This document shows, piece by piece, positions 37,152 through 46,525 of a DNA stretch of 64,000 bases. Position 1 is the first letter of the stretch; each line of letters starts with the position of its first letter. The notes beneath the pieces were generated by a model that did no database searches, had not been told where the DNA came from, and was given only the letters and a program-made list of their open reading frames with translations. Origin of the DNA: LMUY01 sp964242215 (GTDB lineage Bacteria > Pseudomonadota > Alphaproteobacteria > Acetobacterales > Acetobacteraceae); assembly GCA_964242215.1 (NCBI GenBank), contig CAXTCJ010000001.1, positions 124,001 to 188,000 of the forward strand, given 5' to 3'. Position numbers and translations under genes: made by a program.

Positions 37152-38497
37152 CCGAGCCCAAAAAACTTCGCTTCGGCGCGTTCTTCAGCGTGCCGGGCTG
37201 CCATCCCACGGGGTGGCGCCACCCCGATGCGATCACCGAGACCGACACGTCTTTCCGCTGGCTCGCGCACATGGCGCGCACGGCGGAACGTGGCAAGCTG
37301 GACGCGATGTTTTTCCAGGACAGCGTCGCCATCCCGGGCAGCAACGTCGCCTATGGCCACGCGCCATTCAACCCGAAGAACGGCCGGCAGGCGCACATCG
37401 AGCCGGTCACCGCGATTGCTGGTTTGGCCGCGATCACCAGCCACATCGGGCTGATCTCCACCTGCACCACGACCTATAACGAACCGTACAATCTCGCCCG
37501 CCGGTTTCTCACTATCGACCATATCAGCGGAGGCCGGGCTGGCTGGAACCTCGTCACCTCGCAGGCCGAAGACGAGGCGGTGAATTTCGGCTTCGACGCC
37601 CATCTCGAGCATGGGGCCCGCTACGACCGCGCCGCCGAGTTCTACGACGTGGTGCGCGGATTGTGGGATAGTTGGGAGGACGATGCTTTCCTGCGCGACA
37701 AGGAGAGCGGCATCTGGTTCGACGTGGACAAGATGCACATCCTCAACCACGCCGGGCCGCATTTTCGGGTACGCGGGCCGCTGAACGTGTCGCGCTCGCC
37801 GCAGGGCCGGCCGGTTGTGGCGCAGGCCGGGTCCTCCCCCGTTGGCATGGATTTGGCAGCGCGGTCCGCCGACATGGTGTTTACCGCGCAGACCACGATC
37901 GCCGACGGCAAGGCTTTCTGCGACGATCTGCGGGCGCGGGCCGTGGCTCATGGCCGTAGCCCGGAAGACGTCCGCATTTTTCCTGGTATCATGCCGATCG
38001 TCGGGCGAACGGCTGCCGAGGCCCAAGACAAGTACGAGGAGTTGCGCGAGTTGGTGGACGACGCGACCGGGTTGCGCAGCGTGGCTCGGTTGTCCGGCGG
38101 CTTGGATATCGGCTCGCTCGATCCGGACGGTCCTCTGCCGGAATTGCCGCCGTCCAATGCGGCGCGGGCGCGGCAGCAGATGATCGTCGCAATGGGTAAG
38201 CGCGGTATGACCATCCGCCAGATCGGCCGCGTACTCGGTATGTCGCAGGCGCATCGGGTGCTGTACGGTACCCCCGCCTCGATGGCCGACGACATGCAGG
38301 AGTGGCTCGAGGCCGGGGCGTGCGACGGGTTCAACCTGCTGTTCGCCCACTACCCCAAGCCACTGGAGGAGTTCGTGGACATGGTGGTGCCGGAGTTGCA
38401 GCGGCGCGGCATATTTCGTAACGAGTACGAAGGCTCGACCTTACGAGCCAATTTGGGCGTTCCTATTCCACCGAACAGCTTTTCAGCCCATGCCTGA
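37148..38497 (+). CDS. LLM-class flavin-dependent monooxygenase (NtaA/SnaA/DszA type) 1
   Basis: A 449-residue luciferase-like-fold monooxygenase with a TTG start inside the M28 stop overlap. Family marks: FFSVPGCHPTGWRHPDA near the start, FFQDSVA, the TTTYNEPYNLARRF block, SGGRAGWNLVTSQAEDEAVN, RGPLNVSRSPQGRPVVAQAG and the C-terminal DGFNLLFAHYP. Relatives use FMNH2 from a separate reductase to oxidise nitrilotriacetate, sulfones, thioethers or similar. No flavin reductase gene is nearby. It overlaps the next homologue by 8 bases. Confidence 0.93.
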   Translation: MTEPKKLRFGAFFSVPGCHPTGWRHPDAITETDTSFRWLAHMARTAERGKLDAMFFQDSVAIPGSNVAYGHAPFNPKNGRQAHIEPVTAIAGLAAITSHIGLISTCTTTYNEPYNLARRFLTIDHISGGRAGWNLVTSQAEDEAVNFGFDAHLEHGARYDRAAEFYDVVRGLWDSWEDDAFLRDKESGIWFDVDKMHILNHAGPHFRVRGPLNVSRSPQGRPVVAQAGSSPVGMDLAARSADMVFTAQTTIADGKAFCDDLRARAVAHGRSPEDVRIFPGIMPIVGRTAAEAQDKYEELRELVDDATGLRSVARLSGGLDIGSLDPDGPLPELPPSNAARARQQMIVAMGKRGMTIRQIGRVLGMSQAHRVLYGTPASMADDMQEWLEAGACDGFNLLFAHYPKPLEEFVDMVVPELQRRGIFRNEYEGSTLRANLGVPIPPNSFSAHA

Positions 38498-39860
38498 GCG
38501 CATGCTGCATCTCGGTGCGTTCCTGAGCACGCCCGGCAACCACCTCGCCGGCTGGCGTCATCCGGATGCGGTTCCGACCGCCGATATGGATTGGAAGCAG
38601 TACGTGCACCTAGCGCAGGTCGCGGAGGCGGCGCGCTACGACATGATCTTCTTCCAGGACACGGCCGCGGTGAACGGCAGCCGCGCCCTCGCCCGCGGTG
38701 ATACCAGCCGGGCCAAGCTGAGCCGCACCGTCAAGCTCGAACCAACGGCGGTGCTGGCCGCCCTGGCTGCGATCACCACGCATATTGGGCTGATCGCCAC
38801 CGCGACCACGACCTACAACGAGCCCTACAACATCGCCCGCCGCTTCGCCGCCATCGACCTGATGAGCGACGGCCGTGCCGGCTGGAACCTCGTCACCAGC
38901 CAGATCGAGGACGAGGCGGAGAATTTCGGCTTCGATGCCCATATGGAGCACGCCAGCCGCTACGAACGCGCCAGTGAGTTCTACGACGTCGTGCTCGGCC
39001 TGTGGGACAGCATGGAAGACGGCGCGCTGCTGCGTGACAAGGATAGTGGCGTGTACCTGGACCGCGACCGCGTGCACTTCCTCGACCACGAAGGGCCGCA
39101 CTTCAAAGTGCGCGGGCCGCTGAACGTGGTGCGCTCCCCCCAGGGCCGCCCCGTCGTGGCGCAGGCCGGCTCGTCCGAGGCGGGACGCGAATTGGCGGCC
39201 AAGACGGCCGACGTGATCTTTACCGCACAGACCGAGATCGACCGCGCACGCGCCTTCTACGCCGACGTGAAGGCCCGCACCGCGCGCTATGGCCGCTCGC
39301 CGGATGACATCAAGATCATGCCCGGCATCACCCCGGTGCTCGGCCGCACCGAGGCGGAGGCGCGGGCGAAATACGACGCGTTGCAGGCGCTGCTGCCGGA
39401 CGACGTGGCGCTGCAATCGCTCTCCCACATCAGCGGTGGATTGGACCTGCGGCAGTTTCCGCTGGACGGCCCGCTTCCCGACCTGCCGCCGTCCAACGCC
39501 GCGAAGGCCCGGCAGGAATTGGTGGTCCGCACCGCGCGCGAGCGGAACATGACGTTGCGCGAGATCGCCCGCCACACCGCGGCCGGCACCGGGCATCGCG
39601 TACTGGTCGGAACGGCCGACTACATGGCCGACGAACTCGAAACCTGGCTGAAGCAAGACGCAGCCGATGGTTTCAACGTGATCTGCAACCACTACCCCGT
39701 GCCGTTCGAGGAGTTCAGCCGGCAGGTGATCCCCGAACTGCAGCGGCGCGGCGTATTCCGGCGCGAGTACGAGGGCGAGACGCTCCGCGCCAATCTAGGC
39801 CTGGGCGTGCCGGAGAACCGCTACACGACGCGCCGGGACGCAACTCACGCGTTGGCGTGA
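38490..39860 (+). CDS. LLM-class flavin-dependent monooxygenase (NtaA/SnaA/DszA type) 2
   Basis: A 456-residue homologue of the preceding gene, with the same block order (LSTPGNHLAGWRHPDAV, TTTYNEPYNIARRFAAIDL, GRAGWNLVTSQIEDEAENFG, RGPLNVVRSPQGRPVVAQAG, DGFNVICNHYPVPFEEF). The close similarity suggests tandem duplication, with the two acting on related substrates or as a heteromer. The gene end overlaps the convergent flavoenzyme gene by 16 bases. Confidence 0.93.
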   Translation: MPERMLHLGAFLSTPGNHLAGWRHPDAVPTADMDWKQYVHLAQVAEAARYDMIFFQDTAAVNGSRALARGDTSRAKLSRTVKLEPTAVLAALAAITTHIGLIATATTTYNEPYNIARRFAAIDLMSDGRAGWNLVTSQIEDEAENFGFDAHMEHASRYERASEFYDVVLGLWDSMEDGALLRDKDSGVYLDRDRVHFLDHEGPHFKVRGPLNVVRSPQGRPVVAQAGSSEAGRELAAKTADVIFTAQTEIDRARAFYADVKARTARYGRSPDDIKIMPGITPVLGRTEAEARAKYDALQALLPDDVALQSLSHISGGLDLRQFPLDGPLPDLPPSNAAKARQELVVRTARERNMTLREIARHTAAGTGHRVLVGTADYMADELETWLKQDAADGFNVICNHYPVPFEEFSRQVIPELQRRGVFRREYEGETLRANLGLGVPENRYTTRRDATHALA

Positions 39861-41017
39861 TCCAGCGTCCCGCTCGGCAGCCATCCGCGCTGCGCCGCCC
39901 AGTCCGTTTCCAACCCGTCGAAGCGGGATAGTTTCAGGGTGGATAGGTCGGCGAAACTGCAAGCGCCGTCCGTCACCAATTGCTGCACGGCGTGGCCGGT
40001 TGCGGGGGACAGGCCGAAGCCGATGGACGAGAGGGTGGCAACGGTGACGTTCGCCGGGTCGGCCAGGCGGTCGATCACGGGGCGGCCGTCGGGCGTGTTC
40101 TCGATGATGCCGGCCCAGCTGCGGATGATCCTGGCATGGCGTGCCCGCGGGAACATGTCGGCGAGATGGGCGGCGATGTTGCCCATCAGCGGCGTGGCGC
40201 TGCGCGGCGGCGCGGCCATGTCGGCCCCGTCCTCCAGCCACTCGTGCGGGCCACCGCCGTACGCAAGATTGCCCCGCAGCGTCTGCCGCCCGTACAAGCC
40301 ATTACCGTCGGCACCGCCCACCGGCATCAGCGGCAGCGGCTCGGTCACGATCATCTCCGCGCGCGCGGAGACGACGGGGATGGTGACGCCGAGCATCGCC
40401 GACAGCTTGCCCGTCTGCGGCCCGGCGGCGAGCACCAGTTGATCGCAGGCTAGCGTACCCCGGTCCGTCTGCACGCCTGTGACGCGGCCGCCGGTCAGCT
40501 CGAACCCATGCACCGTCGTGTGCTGCATGATCCGACCGCCATGGTCCTGCATCGCCCAGGCATAACCCTGCACCGTCCGGTGCGGGTTCGCGTGGCCGCC
40601 GAAATGATGCCAATACGCACCGTACGCTTCATCCACCAGCGGCACGAGCTCGCGCAACTGCGCCGTATCGAGTCGTTCGCTACGCATCCCGTGATGGTCG
40701 CCGTTGCGTACCATGCGGTCGGAATCGGACCACTGCCGTTCGGTCAGCGCGATGCGGATGCGGCCCGGCGAGAACTCCGTCGGATAGCCCAGCAGCTCGT
40801 CCATCTGCGGCCACAGGCGCTGCTCCTCCACGAACAGCGGACTGAAGCCATGGGTGCAGCCGCCGCCGTTGCGCCCGGATGCCTCCCACGCGACGATACC
40901 CTTGTCGATCACCAGCACGTCGACGCCGGCGCGGGCCAGCCACCAGCCGGCGCTCAATCCGCTGGCACCGCCGCCCACAATGATCACGGCGGCACCCTTA
41001 GGCATATCCTCCGTCAT
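39845..41017 (-). CDS. FAD-dependent oxidoreductase, DAO family (opine/D-amino-acid dehydrogenase beta-like)
   Basis: A 390-residue flavoenzyme of the DadA/HcnC/OoxB type. The FAD motif is VGGGASGLSAGWWLARAGV (about 12-30). GGCTHGFSP and the C-terminal IENTPDGRPVIDRL and SSIGFGLSPATGHAVQQLV are typical substrate/FAD-domain features. The ATG overlaps the stop of the larger flavoprotein gene (ATGA), so the two should form one complex. They would oxidise the C-N bond of an imported opine, imino acid or D-amino acid and pass electrons on. A longer upstream frame exists but covers the partner gene. Confidence 0.88.
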   Translation of the reverse strand: MTEDMPKGAAVIIVGGGASGLSAGWWLARAGVDVLVIDKGIVAWEASGRNGGGCTHGFSPLFVEEQRLWPQMDELLGYPTEFSPGRIRIALTERQWSDSDRMVRNGDHHGMRSERLDTAQLRELVPLVDEAYGAYWHHFGGHANPHRTVQGYAWAMQDHGGRIMQHTTVHGFELTGGRVTGVQTDRGTLACDQLVLAAGPQTGKLSAMLGVTIPVVSARAEMIVTEPLPLMPVGGADGNGLYGRQTLRGNLAYGGGPHEWLEDGADMAAPPRSATPLMGNIAAHLADMFPRARHARIIRSWAGIIENTPDGRPVIDRLADPANVTVATLSSIGFGLSPATGHAVQQLVTDGACSFADLSTLKLSRFDGLETDWAAQRGWLPSGTLDHANA

Positions 41018-42615
41018 GCCTTGATGTCCCAATGCGATGTCACCTGGCCGGGGATGCCGAACCAGATGTCCCAGTGCTCGGCCATCTCGGGCGTTTCCGG
41101 CAGCGACCCCGCCAGGCCGAGCGGGATCGGCCGCACGGGCGCGCGATGCGTCGCGAGCGGGATGTTGGCCAGCGGCGACCCGGCGGCCAGCGCCATCAGC
41201 GCCGCCACCTGCTCGCGGCAGCGGCGTCCCTGGCACAACCCCATGCCGGCGCGGGTCAGCCGCTTTACCTGGTCCGGGTTCGGGTCGCCGTTGCCGAGTA
41301 GCGCGGCGAGGTCAGTGCTGTTGCGGAGTGTGCCGTTCCAGCCGAGGTAGCGCGGCGGCCGTACTTCCAGGATCTCGCGCGCGGTCACCTCCTCGCACTG
41401 GCAGACATGGGCTTCGGCGATACCGGGAACCATGGCGGCATCGATTACGGCGGCCCGCACCCAGGCGAGCCGGTAATCCGACAGTGCGGCAGCGTCGATT
41501 GCGGGGGGTGCGTCGGCCGTGGTGGTCGGCAACGTTTCGCGCCCCAGTTGTGCGGCGGCTTGCTCGGCGGCGCGCCGTCCCTCGGTTTCCGCCAAGGCCG
41601 GATCGATCGATTTGGCAGCCCAGATTCCAGCACAGTCGCCGACGGCGTAGACACCCGGGATCGAAGTCATGTGCGCCGCGTCGGTGACCGGCACGTGCCC
41701 GCCGCGCTCAGCCGCAAAGGCGCAGCGGCAGCCCATCGCGTCCAGCAACTCGACGACCGGGATGGTGCCAACGCCAAGCACGATGGTGTCGCAGGCGATC
41801 GGACTCGTGCCGGGGAGGCGTTGGCCCGCCGCATCCAGCCGCGCCAGCATCGCCGTCGTAACGCCGGCAGGGCCACCCTCGGCCGAGGCGATGACATGCC
41901 GGGTCAGGAGCGTAACCCCTGCCCCTTGCAACTCCGCAAGCAGGGCGGCGGGGCCGATCGGGGCGGCCGCCTGCTCCACGATGGCGGCAACGTCCACGCC
42001 GGCCTGCAGCATCGCACGCGCGGCCAGCAACGCCTCGGCCGAGCTGCCGAGCACGATGGCGCGGCGTGCTTCCAGGGCGCCGTAGGTGGTGGCGAGGCGT
42101 TCCGCCGCGGTGGCACCCATGACGCCGGGGATGTGCCAGCCGGGGAACGCCAGCCCCATGTCGCGCCGGCCGCTGGCGACGATCACGGACTTGAAGCCCA
42201 GCATGAAGGAACGCTCGCCGTCGGACACGCCCGCCACCATGCCCGGCAGCCAACCGACGCTCGGACCGTTGCCGTATAGCCCCCAGACGATGGTGCCGAG
42301 CCGCACGTCGACGCCAGCCTCCATCGCGTCTGCCAAGGCGGGGCGGTTGGCCAGCAGCGCCTCGGTCATTGCGGTGCGGTTGCGGACGGCGCCGCTCATA
42401 CGCTGGCCAAAATGCAGCGGCACGTCGTCGCCCATCGTGGCGGGGGGCACCGGGTTTTCGTCGACCAGCACCACGCTTAGGCCGCGCGCCGCGCCGGTGA
42501 TCGCTGCCGCCAAGCCCGCCGGGCCGGCGCCGATGACGAGCAGGTCGGTGTGCTCGGTCACCGCCAGGGTGGCGTTGGCGGTGGAACGGGGATCGATGAC
42601 GCGCGGAGTGGTCAC
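41014..42615 (-). CDS. FAD/NAD(P)-binding oxidoreductase with C-terminal [2Fe-2S] BFD-like domain (opine dehydrogenase alpha-like)
   Basis: A 533-residue protein of the HcnB/OoxA/hydroxyproline-dehydrogenase alpha type. It starts at GTG after a ggaggc ribosome site. The first dinucleotide motif is VIGAGPAGLAAAITGA, the second VLGSSAEALLAARAM, and YAVGDCAGIW is the FAD-closing motif. The C-terminal segment has CQCEEVTAREI and GMGLCQGRRC, the four cysteines expected for a BFD-like [2Fe-2S] cluster. It pairs with the 390-residue DAO protein. The third small ferredoxin-like subunit of some such enzymes is not seen. Confidence 0.88.
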   Translation of the reverse strand: MTTPRVIDPRSTANATLAVTEHTDLLVIGAGPAGLAAAITGAARGLSVVLVDENPVPPATMGDDVPLHFGQRMSGAVRNRTAMTEALLANRPALADAMEAGVDVRLGTIVWGLYGNGPSVGWLPGMVAGVSDGERSFMLGFKSVIVASGRRDMGLAFPGWHIPGVMGATAAERLATTYGALEARRAIVLGSSAEALLAARAMLQAGVDVAAIVEQAAAPIGPAALLAELQGAGVTLLTRHVIASAEGGPAGVTTAMLARLDAAGQRLPGTSPIACDTIVLGVGTIPVVELLDAMGCRCAFAAERGGHVPVTDAAHMTSIPGVYAVGDCAGIWAAKSIDPALAETEGRRAAEQAAAQLGRETLPTTTADAPPAIDAAALSDYRLAWVRAAVIDAAMVPGIAEAHVCQCEEVTAREILEVRPPRYLGWNGTLRNSTDLAALLGNGDPNPDQVKRLTRAGMGLCQGRRCREQVAALMALAAGSPLANIPLATHRAPVRPIPLGLAGSLPETPEMAEHWDIWFGIPGQVTSHWDIKA

Positions 42616-42660
42616 GGCAGCCTCCGGAGAGTTGCGGGTGTTGATGGGGTGCGTGCGGCC

Positions 42661-42716
42661 TTCCCCCTCCACCACGCTTCGCGCGGTCCCCCTCCCCCGC
42701 TTTGCGAGGGAGGATG
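42661..42716. repeat. Hairpin repeat family 2, right half only
   Basis: Only the right-hand half of the family 2 unit is present (ccctccaccacgcttcgcgc then cggtccccctcccccgcttt and gcgagggaggatg). It lies between the double ATPase gene and the flavoenzyme genes of one operon and could act as a partial terminator. Confidence 0.75.
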
Positions 42717-42720
42717 TTTC

Positions 42721-44739
42721 TTACTGGAAGGCATGGGCGACCTCATCTGCTTTTGCCGCAGTCCGGCGGCCGAGTTCTTCGCGCGGCAGATGACAGCGGA
42801 TGGCGTGATCGGTGTCCGCGGGCAGATCGGGCTCGACCGTGTCGCACACCGTCCCGATCTTGCGCGGGCAGCGGCTGCTGAACACGCAACCCGGTGGCGG
42901 GTTCAGCGGGTTCGGCATCTCCCCCTCGAGCCGGATGCGCGTGCGAGGGCCGGAGAGGTCGGGCACGGCGGACAGCAGCGCCTCGGTGTAGGGATGGTGC
43001 GGGCCGTCGAACACCGCCTCCGCCGGGCCGATCTCAACGATGCGGCCGAGATACAGAACTGCGATGCGGTCCGACACATAGCGCACTACGCCCAAATCGT
43101 GGCTGATGAAGATGTAGCTGACCCCGGCACTGGCCTGCAGCTCGGCAAGCAGGTTCAGGATCGCCGCCTGCACCGAAACATCCAGGGCCGACGTGGGCTC
43201 GTCGCAGATCACCACCTGCGGGTCGCCGGCGAAGGCGCGGGCGATGGCGACGCGCTGCTTCAGCCCGCCGGAGAGCTGGCGCGGTCGCATCGGCAGATGC
43301 TGCGGGGTGAGCCGGACGGCGGCGACCAGCGCGGCCAGCCGGTCGTCGCGCTGGCGGCCAGACAGCCCGGCTAGGCGAGACAGTGACCGATCGATCAAGT
43401 GGCGCACGGTGTGCGACCGGTTCAGCGCCGAGTCCGGGTTTTGGAACACGATCTGCAGCGCCTTGCGGTCGGCACGCGTCCGGCTGCGCGCGCGTCCGGC
43501 GGCGGCTTGGCCGTTGAGCAGCGTCGTGCCGCCGGCGTCGGGCTCCACCAGGCCCAGCAGCAGTCGGGCCAACGTGGTCTTGCCTGATCCAGACTCGCCG
43601 ACCAGCCCGAGCGTCTCGCCCTCCGCCAGGGTCAGCGACACGTCGCGCACGGCCTGCAGCGGCAATCCACCGACGCGATAGGTCTTGGACAAATGCTCGG
43701 CTTGCAGCACCGGCAGGCCGCGGTTTGCGTGCGGCGCAGCGGCGACGCGGTGTGGCGATCGCGCTGACCCGGCGACGCGGTCGGGGTGGAAGCACACCGC
43801 CATCTGCGCGCCGTCCTGCACCACGGGCGGTGTGGCGGTGCGGCAGGGTTCGTCGGCGAACTCGCAGCGCGGTGCGAACACGCAGCCGGTGGCGAGGCTG
43901 CCCGGCGCGGGCGGGAAACCCGGGATGGTGTCGAGCGCGCCATCCGACTTGCGTCGCCCGGCAACCGGCAAGCAGCGCACCAAACGCATGGTGTAGGGAT
44001 GCAACGGGCGCGCGAGGATTTTTGCCGCGGGACCTTCCTCCACGAGGCTGCCGGCGTACAGCACGCCGATCCGGTCGCACATGCGTTCGATGATCGCCAG
44101 GTTGTGGCTGATGAACAGGATGGAGGTGGCGAACTCATCCCGCAGCGCCGTCATCAGGTCCAGCACCTCGGCTTCGACGGTGGCGTCCAGCCCCGTGGTC
44201 GGCTCGTCGAGCACCAGCAGCGCCGGGTCCTTGGCGAGCGCCATGGCAATCACGACGCGTTGCTGCATGCCGCCGGACAGCTGGTGCGGGTAGGCCGCCA
44301 TCACGCGGCCGGGGGCGGGGATGCGCACCTTCAGCAGCATCGCCTCGGAACGCGCCAGTGCTTCCGTTTGGCGGATGCCTGCGGCCTCGTAGGTTTCCGA
44401 TAATTGGCGGGCGATGGTGAGCGACGGGTTGAGCGCGCGACCCGGATCCTGGTACACCATCGAGACTTTGCGCAGCCGCAACTGCCGCAGCCCCGCCGCG
44501 TCCAGCGCCGTCACGTCCTGCCCATCCACCAACACCTGGCCCGAGCGGATCCTGCCGTTGCGGGGCAAGGCACGCAGGGCGGCAAACGCTGCAGTCGATT
44601 TGCCGCAACCACTCTCGCCCACCAGCCCGTAGGTTTCTCCTGGCGCGATGGCGAAGGACACGCCGCGCAGAACGGTTTGGTTCACGCCGCGGATGCGATA
44701 GTCCACCACCACGTCGCGGAACTCGAGCGCGGCTGTCAC
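42721..44739 (-). CDS. Double ABC ATPase (DppD-DppF fusion), third peptide-type system
   Basis: A 672-residue fusion of two oligopeptide-type ATPases. The GTG start overlaps the permease stop (GTGA). First half: GESGCGKST, LSGGMQQRVVIAMAL, LLVLDEPTTGLDA, ISHNL and the Cys motif CVFAPRCEFADEPC. Second half: GESGSGKTT, LSGGLKQRVAIARAF, VVICDEPTSALDV, ISHDL and CVFSSRCPRKIGTVC. Each half has the full ATP-binding and signature set, so one polypeptide can form the working ATPase pair. The other two systems in this window encode the two ATPases separately. Confidence 0.94.
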   Translation of the reverse strand: MTAALEFRDVVVDYRIRGVNQTVLRGVSFAIAPGETYGLVGESGCGKSTAAFAALRALPRNGRIRSGQVLVDGQDVTALDAAGLRQLRLRKVSMVYQDPGRALNPSLTIARQLSETYEAAGIRQTEALARSEAMLLKVRIPAPGRVMAAYPHQLSGGMQQRVVIAMALAKDPALLVLDEPTTGLDATVEAEVLDLMTALRDEFATSILFISHNLAIIERMCDRIGVLYAGSLVEEGPAAKILARPLHPYTMRLVRCLPVAGRRKSDGALDTIPGFPPAPGSLATGCVFAPRCEFADEPCRTATPPVVQDGAQMAVCFHPDRVAGSARSPHRVAAAPHANRGLPVLQAEHLSKTYRVGGLPLQAVRDVSLTLAEGETLGLVGESGSGKTTLARLLLGLVEPDAGGTTLLNGQAAAGRARSRTRADRKALQIVFQNPDSALNRSHTVRHLIDRSLSRLAGLSGRQRDDRLAALVAAVRLTPQHLPMRPRQLSGGLKQRVAIARAFAGDPQVVICDEPTSALDVSVQAAILNLLAELQASAGVSYIFISHDLGVVRYVSDRIAVLYLGRIVEIGPAEAVFDGPHHPYTEALLSAVPDLSGPRTRIRLEGEMPNPLNPPPGCVFSSRCPRKIGTVCDTVEPDLPADTDHAIRCHLPREELGRRTAAKADEVAHAFQ

Positions 44740-45575
44740 TCGAGCGCACCTTGGATGCCGTCGGCGACCAAGTTCACCGCCACCACTAGCGAGGCGGTAC
44801 CGGCCGCCGCGAACACCACGGTCCACCAGTAGCCGCCGGCGATCAGGCCGTAGTTTTCCGAGATCGTGAGGCCCCAATCGGCCGACGGCGGCTGGATGCC
44901 GAAGCCCAGAAAACTCAGCGATGCCACGGTGAAGATCGCGTAGCCGAGCCGCACGGTGGTCTCCACCAGGATCGGTTGCAGCACGTTCGGCAGGATCTCG
45001 ACGAACATGATGTGCCACGCGGTCTCACCGCGCAGTTCCGCCGCGTCGACGTAATCCAGCGAGCGTTCGCCGAGCACGGCGGCGCGGACGGTGCGCGCGA
45101 TCAGTGGCGTGAAGATGATGCCGATCACGGCGATCACCGTGGGCGACGATGGGCCGAGTGCCACCAGCACCAGCAGCGCCACGACGATCAGCGGCAATGC
45201 CAGCAGCACCTCGATCAGCCGTCCGATCACGCTGTCGAGCCATCCGCCCATATAGCCGGTCACCAGGCCCACCGTCGTGCCCAGCAGGGTCGCGATCAGC
45301 GTTGCGAGCGGTGCCACCGACAGGATCGGGCGCGCGCCGACGATCACGCGGGAGAAGATGTCGCGGCCGATCTGGTCGGTGCCGAACCAGTGCTCGGCGC
45401 TGGGCGGGGTGAGCGTGTTCAACAGGTCGTCGGCATAGGGGCTGAACGGTGTCACCAGCGGGCCGAACACGGCGCAAAACACCCAGAACAGCAGGGTGGC
45501 CGCCCCGACCAGGAACGGCCCGGACCGCAGCACACGCGGCACCCGGCGGCGGGCCTGCATGACGGTGGCGCTCAT
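44736..45575 (-). CDS. ABC transporter permease (DppC-like), third system
   Basis: A 279-residue permease. The N-terminal helix is followed by WFGTDQIGRDIFSRVI, the DppC landmark, and five more helices. The EAA loop is AELRGETAWHIMFVEILPNV. Its start overlaps the DppB-like stop (ATGA) and its end overlaps the double ATPase start (GTGA). Confidence 0.93.
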   Translation of the reverse strand: MSATVMQARRRVPRVLRSGPFLVGAATLLFWVFCAVFGPLVTPFSPYADDLLNTLTPPSAEHWFGTDQIGRDIFSRVIVGARPILSVAPLATLIATLLGTTVGLVTGYMGGWLDSVIGRLIEVLLALPLIVVALLVLVALGPSSPTVIAVIGIIFTPLIARTVRAAVLGERSLDYVDAAELRGETAWHIMFVEILPNVLQPILVETTVRLGYAIFTVASLSFLGFGIQPPSADWGLTISENYGLIAGGYWWTVVFAAAGTASLVVAVNLVADGIQGALE

Positions 45576-46525
45576 CGCCGCAGCCGCGGGTTGAGCACGG
45601 TGTAGAGCGTGTCGGCAAACAGGGTGGTGAGGACGTAGATCGCGCCGACCACCAGCACGCCCGCCTCCAGCATAGGGAAATCCTTACCGCGGGCTGCGGT
45701 GAGGATAAGGCTACCAATCCCCTGGTAGCGGAACAGCGATTCCACCACGACCAGGCCGCCGATCATGTAGCCGACCTGCGAGGCAATCACGGTGATCGTG
45801 GGCAGCAGCGCATTGCGCAGCACGTGACGGCCGATGACGGTGGCGTGGGGCAGGCCTTTCAGGATGGCGGTTCGGGTGTAGTCGGCGTCCAGCGCCTCGA
45901 CCGTCCCCGCCCGCGCCATACGGGCGATATATCCGAACAGCACCAGCACCAGCGGCAAAGCTGGCATGATCAGGCGACGCAAATGCTCCAGCGGCGGCGT
46001 GCCGGGCCGGGTCGCCGCCGAGAGGGGCAGCCAGCGCAGCCACACGCCCAATACCAGCAGCAGCATGATGGAGGACACGAACTCCGGCACCACGGTTAGC
46101 GACAGTCCGGCGATGCTGATCGTGCGGTCCTGCCAGCGCCCGGCGCGCATTGCGGCATACACGCCGCCGGCGATGGAGAGCGGCACCACGATGACGAACG
46201 CCACCGCGGCGAGCTCGAGCGAATTCAGCAGTGCCGTGCCGACGAAGGGCGCCACGGGGGAGCGGAAGGTGTAGGATTTTCCCATGTCGCCGATCAGGAA
46301 ATGGCCGACCCAGCCGAAATACTGATCGAGCAGCGGCCGGTCGGCACCCAATTGGTGGTTGATCGCCGCCACCGCTTCCGGGTCGGCGAGCGGGCCGAGA
46401 ATGGCGCGCCCGACATCGCCAGGCAGCAATTGGGCTCCGACGAACACCACGACGCTCAGCAACGCCAACGTGAGCAGGCTGAGGCCCAGCCTACGCACGG
46501 CGGTTCGCAGAGCGCCTGACAGCAT
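45572..46525 (-). CDS. ABC transporter permease (DppB-like), third system
   Basis: A 317-residue permease with the DppB layout: N-terminal helix LGLSLLTLALLSVVVFVGAQ, periplasmic loop, five helices, EAA loop RTAILKGLPHATVIGRHVLR and the end YTVLNPRLRR. The ATG shares a base with the binding-protein stop (TGATG), so all four transporter genes are translationally linked. Confidence 0.93.
   Translation of the reverse strand: MLSGALRTAVRRLGLSLLTLALLSVVVFVGAQLLPGDVGRAILGPLADPEAVAAINHQLGADRPLLDQYFGWVGHFLIGDMGKSYTFRSPVAPFVGTALLNSLELAAVAFVIVVPLSIAGGVYAAMRAGRWQDRTISIAGLSLTVVPEFVSSIMLLLVLGVWLRWLPLSAATRPGTPPLEHLRRLIMPALPLVLVLFGYIARMARAGTVEALDADYTRTAILKGLPHATVIGRHVLRNALLPTITVIASQVGYMIGGLVVVESLFRYQGIGSLILTAARGKDFPMLEAGVLVVGAIYVLTTLFADTLYTVLNPRLRR

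Noticed and set aside
37148..39860. True bacterial luciferase genes
   Set aside because: The block order and lengths near 450 match NtaA/SnaA/DszA-type monooxygenases, not LuxA/LuxB (about 320-355 residues).
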